From: Halocaridina rubra
Taxonomy: Eukaryota > Arthropoda > Malacostraca > Decapoda > Atyidae
Assembly (NCBI GenBank): GCA_037179515.1
Contig: JAXCGZ010009483.1
Coordinates: 52,501 to 116,500 of the forward strand
Direction of reading: 5' to 3'
DNA length: 64,000 bases
Part shown: positions 60,656 to 64,000 of the stretch, piece after piece
Layout of the letters: every line of letters starts with the position of its first letter
Numbering within the stretch: the stretch's first letter is position 1
The notes under the pieces: generated by a model
Told to the model about the DNA's origin: nothing
Databases searched by the model: none
What the model saw: the letters and a program-made list of their open reading frames with translations, nothing else
Made by a program: the position numbers and the translations under genes

Positions 60656-61179
60656 AGTCTCTTCTTTTTTTACACGAGGATAGGTTCGCAGAAGGCATGT
60701 GTAATTAAAATTTCGTGTAATTTAAATAGTATATTTTCATGAGGAGTACTGCTAATAGGCATGGTTACGTTCCGCAAGCATGTATAAACACACAATACCA
60801 GAGAAATAAGCTAGTTTAACACATTTTGCACGAACATAAGCAAGCTGAAATATGTATGTAAGTTAAATATAGACAACTATAAAAGATATACAGATAAACA
60901 AAAAAATAAACAAATTAACTCGTTCTCTATACACTGGACAATAGGTATACTGGGACAGGTGTGTGGTGGCGGTGAGCAGTTGACTTAAGTGGTAGGAAAG
61001 GGGGGAGGTGGGAGTGGGAGAGCTGACCCGTGGTCGTAGTTGGGGTGCATGCTTACTGAAAGATAACAACACGCTCCTACTTTGTTTTTGCGCATTATTC
61101 TTGTAATTTTAATTTTATTATTGTTATTGATGACACGAGTTATTCCAATTTTGCATATTCTAAACACCTGTAAAAAAAA

Positions 61180-61180
<1 letters not shown>
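60650..61180 (-). mobile_element. Element NA, degenerate copy 5
   Basis: GGATAGGTTCGCAGAAGGCATG, GGTGTGTGGTGGCGGTGAGCAG and, near the right, GAGTTATTCCAATTTTGCATATT are diverged matches to reversed NA. Confidence 0.55.

Positions 61181-61268
<88 letters not shown>
61181..61268. repeat. (TA)n microsatellite
   Basis: A TA tract. Confidence 0.97.
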
Positions 61269-61272
<4 letters not shown>

Positions 61273-61392
61273 CACGCACCCCCCAAAGCTAGCGCAGTAG
61301 TAAGGTTCAAAATCTAAGACAAAAACGTAATATCTCTGACATATACATACATAACTATAACTAAAGAAGAGAACAATTCCTTATACGTGCAG

Positions 61393-61693
61393 ACACTCCC
61401 CAACTTACAAATGAATTAGGTACCAGAAGTCTGTTTGTAAGTAGACTTGTTCGTATGTTGTGTTTAAGTAAAAAAATATACTGTACAGCACATACATATA
61501 GAGTACTTAGGCTAAAAATAGCTACCCCAAAAACATTAAGTATACAATATTAATGAATATTAATATAGTAATACTAATGTAATAATGCAGTACAGTACAA
61601 TAAAACATACAATAATACATGGGTAGATAATGCATAGGTTTTACTTTATATCTGTAAATGTTCGTAACTTGGTTGTTCGTAAGTAGGGGAGCT
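61393..61693. mobile_element. MITE with Tigger-like ends, copy 2
   Basis: CACTCCCCAACTTAC left, reversed GCTCCCCTACTTACGAACAAC right. Interior CATGGGTAGATAATG and GTACTTAGGCTAAA as in copy 1. It lies directly beside the 3' end of the Tigger transposase pseudogene, so it may instead be that element's terminal region. Confidence 0.7.
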
Positions 61694-61779
61694 TCCGTTT
61701 ACAGTACCATATTGATTTCCATTACTCCTTTGGTTGGGCTTGCTCACTAGAAGGGGCATTTCAAGGGAGGGAGAGACAG

Positions 61780-63770
61780 GCTTATTGGGAGGAGGAAGCT
61801 GGAGAGACTGGAGCAGGTATATGTGGAGAGGCAGGAGAACCTGCAACAGGTCCTGAAGATACTGGTGCAGGTGAGTCTGGAGAGGCAGCAGAGATAGAGG
61901 GTACAGGATCTATTGCTGGGTGCTCTACCTTTTGGAAGAAATGCTCAAGGAGAGTCTGGAAGGATGTCATCTTCTTTTCCTCACAAGTTTCTCTGTAACA
62001 CCACAGGGAATCCATGACCCCTCTGGCAACCGTAGTGTACTTGGCCCTGTTGGGGGTCCTCAGGCTCAAACTTTGCCAACCCTTCCTCTATCAGGACAAA
62101 ACTTTCTTCCATGCCCTTGCTTGAAATCTTTTGGGTTCTTGGGTTGGCATTTTTCCCTCCTCTTCAATCATCTGCTTCTCCACTTGCATGAGGTTCTCAG
62201 CAGATAATTCATCTCCATAATATTCCAGCAGCTCTGTAACATCATCAGGCCCCACCTACAACTTAAGCTCCTTACTTAGGGCAACAGCATTCTTGGTGAC
62301 AGCTTCAACTATCTCATCAAAACCATGGAAGTCACTGACAAACTGGGGACACAGTGTGTTCCATACCCCATTCATGTTCGTCTGCTTAGCTTCCTCCCAA
62401 GAATCAGCAATGTTCGTGACAACTTGAAGAATGTTGTAAGACTTCCAATATTTTTTGAGAGTCAAGTTCTCCTCCTTCTCAGGTGCCCTAAGATCTTTAG
62501 CAATTATCCTTCGGAAGTAGTAGGCCTTGAAAGAGGCAATGACACCCTGATTCATTGGCTGTAACAGGACAGTTGTATTAGGTGGTAGGTAAATTAACTT
62601 GACATTATGATGAAAGTCATCCAAATAGACAGGGTGTCTAGGGGCATTGTCCAGAACTAGCAGCACCTTAAAGGGCAGACCTTTGGCAGCACATTACCCC
62701 CCCACTTCGGTCACAAAATGTTTGCTGAACCAGTCCTCGAATATCTAAAGGGTAATCCAAGCCTTCTTGTTGGACTTCCAGATGCCCTTGGATTTTCTAC
62801 CAAGTAATCCAACAAGCACTTCAGCTTGAAGTCGCCAGCAGTATTAACCCCCAAGAGCAAAGTCAGTCTCTCCTTGTTGACTTCTCCTCGTTGGCAATGT
62901 ACGTACAACTAGGCGTATGCTTCCAGAACAAGCCAGTGGTAACGCGCTGGCTTCGCATTCGCGAGGTCGAAAGATTGGTTCCCATCCAAGACCGAGAGTT
63001 TAAGCTGGTTACTGGCAGGAACTGCTGTTGTTGGACACCACAGTAGGGGGTTGGGGCTTGCCCTGGCAGACAAATACCCATTGTATAATGAAATGGAAAT
63101 AAAGTTTGTTTTGTTTGTTTAATTATCTCGGCCAACACATTCGGAAAATCACTTGCTGCTTTCTCATCATCACCAGCAACTTCACCTTGCACCTTAAGGT
63201 TATTCAAATTATTATGAGCCATAAACTGCATGAACCAACCCCTACTAGTCACAGCTCTTCACTTTCACTTCCTTTCCCCGTTTCCCTTTTCACGGCAACA
63301 AACAATCTTTTAGCTTTTTCTTGAATTAACTTGAAACTCACTGGGATTCGCTGTTGATGTTGGTCATCCAACCCAAGCATTAATAACCTTTCCATTTTGA
63401 TCATTAGGCCTCTATGCTGCTTAGTAATCACAGTGGACTTCAGAGGAGCAGAACATTTCACATGTTCAAGGATGCAATTTTATCCTTGATAATTGTTGTC
63501 TCTGTCAAATGGCTTAACCCTAGTGACTGGCCAATTCTGATAGCAGTTTCTCCCTTTTGGAAACATTTTACTATATCTAATTTCACTTCATAGGTGATGG
63601 CTTTCCATTTCTTCGAAGCTTTGCCATCAGAAGAATCTTCTATATGATTGGAAGGCACAGTACATGCCAAAAAGTATCGCAAACACGAGCTAAACAAACC
63701 CAAAAGTGATTGAGCATAAGACCAATATGGCATATGAGTGTGAACTGGTTGGCGCGTTTTCATCAGTCTA
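61780..63770 (-). pseudogene. Tigger-type transposase pseudogene (different from the 36.8-kb one)
   Basis: Pieces in order on the - strand: N-terminal HTH (KWKAITYEVKLDIVKCFQKGE, 63458-63610), a middle region (ERLLMLGLDDQHQQRIPVS, 63249-63461), MTSRGWFMQFMAHNNLNNLK (63120-63252), GLFWKHTPSCTYI (about 62895-62935), NKERLTLLLGVNTAGDFKLK (about 62800-62880), LLVLDNAPRHP with YLPPNTTVLLQPMNQGV (62540-62666) and a C-terminal TSFQTLLEHFFQKVE (61920-61970). The first catalytic Asp motif (NxDET) is missing because a SINE lies there with loss of about 15 codons. Several frameshifts. The 5' terminal repeat is not seen before 64000. Confidence 0.85.
62928..63120 (+). mobile_element. tRNA-derived SINE inserted in the Tigger transposase
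   Basis: A-box-like AGCCAGTGGTAACGCGC, a long variable-arm-like segment, B-box-like AGATTGGTTCCCATCC, body with GGGGTTGGGGCTTGCCC, and an end of GTTTGTTTTGTTTGTTT. The head resembles tRNA-Ser or Leu in the length between boxes. It is a different SINE from families A and B. Confidence 0.7.
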
Positions 63771-63779
63771 ATGCCGCGT

Positions 63780-64000
63780 GATGACTCATTCTTCCACCTT
63801 GCTCAACAAACTGTTCTGAGGGCGAAGTTTATATTTACGACTATTGACATGTATTTGGTAATTTTGTAAATAAATGCAAGCTAGGCCCTTCACATAACCA
63901 AATACTGTACATTAGTTTTGGTTAAGGGTAAAATTTAGATGATAAATCTTAGAAATTAATTGCTTGCAGCTTATTTATGTCTTATTTTTAGTTTTCGTTT
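63780..64000. other. Right edge of window, unassigned
   Basis: No feature recognised. RPRD1 should continue beyond this point. Confidence 0.4.

Overview
This is eukaryotic, repeat-saturated DNA, most likely from an arthropod and probably a decapod crustacean. That placement is inference. It rests on very long dinucleotide microsatellites, multi-kilobase introns, short TTAGG-type tracts, and the mix of LINE, Penelope, Tigger and tRNA-SINE families. There is no bacterial operon structure, no CRISPR array and no recognisable functional tRNA or rRNA gene.

Host genes. Two host genes can be supported. The main one is an RPRD1-type gene (CID-domain regulator of RNA polymerase II, RPRD1A/B or CREPT family) on the + strand. 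Seven coding exons lie between 22387 and 57158, all with canonical GT/AG borders and compatible phases. They encode 321 residues, and the last roughly 50 codons must lie beyond 64000. The second is a small two-exon gene on the - strand (11910-12976). It encodes a 134-residue protein with two membrane segments that I do not recognise.

Left arm, 1-22 kb. Positions 1-7746 are a head-to-tail, same-orientation array of one young LINE family (copies A to F). Every junction falls in a (GT)n/(AC)n tract, and two more copies (14501-15280, + strand) show the same rule. One copy (732-4121) keeps an intact ORF2 (endonuclease plus reverse transcriptase) and most of ORF1. The rest of this arm holds huge (TA)n, (CA)n, (GA)n and (TTA)n tracts, a decayed relative of the same LINE, and a second LINE (19085-21010). 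That second LINE is split by a 200-bp TA/TG tract and carries a SINE with a 20-bp target duplication.

Middle and right, 22-64 kb. The RPRD1 introns are packed with about 20 copies of a tRNA-derived SINE superfamily and other short interspersed families. They also hold three clean minisatellites (51, about 66 and 28 bp), Tigger/pogo-like transposons and their MITEs, and a 5'-truncated Penelope element between perfectly sized inverted repeats. A non-autonomous TIR element with an internal ~175-bp tandem repeat occurs in several copies. Many TA-targeting elements abut long (TA)n tracts. A decayed duplicate of RPRD1 exon 6 sits 100 bp upstream of the real exon.

The most novel-looking system is the LINE that appears to use (AC)n microsatellites as insertion sites and thereby builds head-to-tail arrays. 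It also has a candidate -1 frameshift site joining ORF1 to ORF2.
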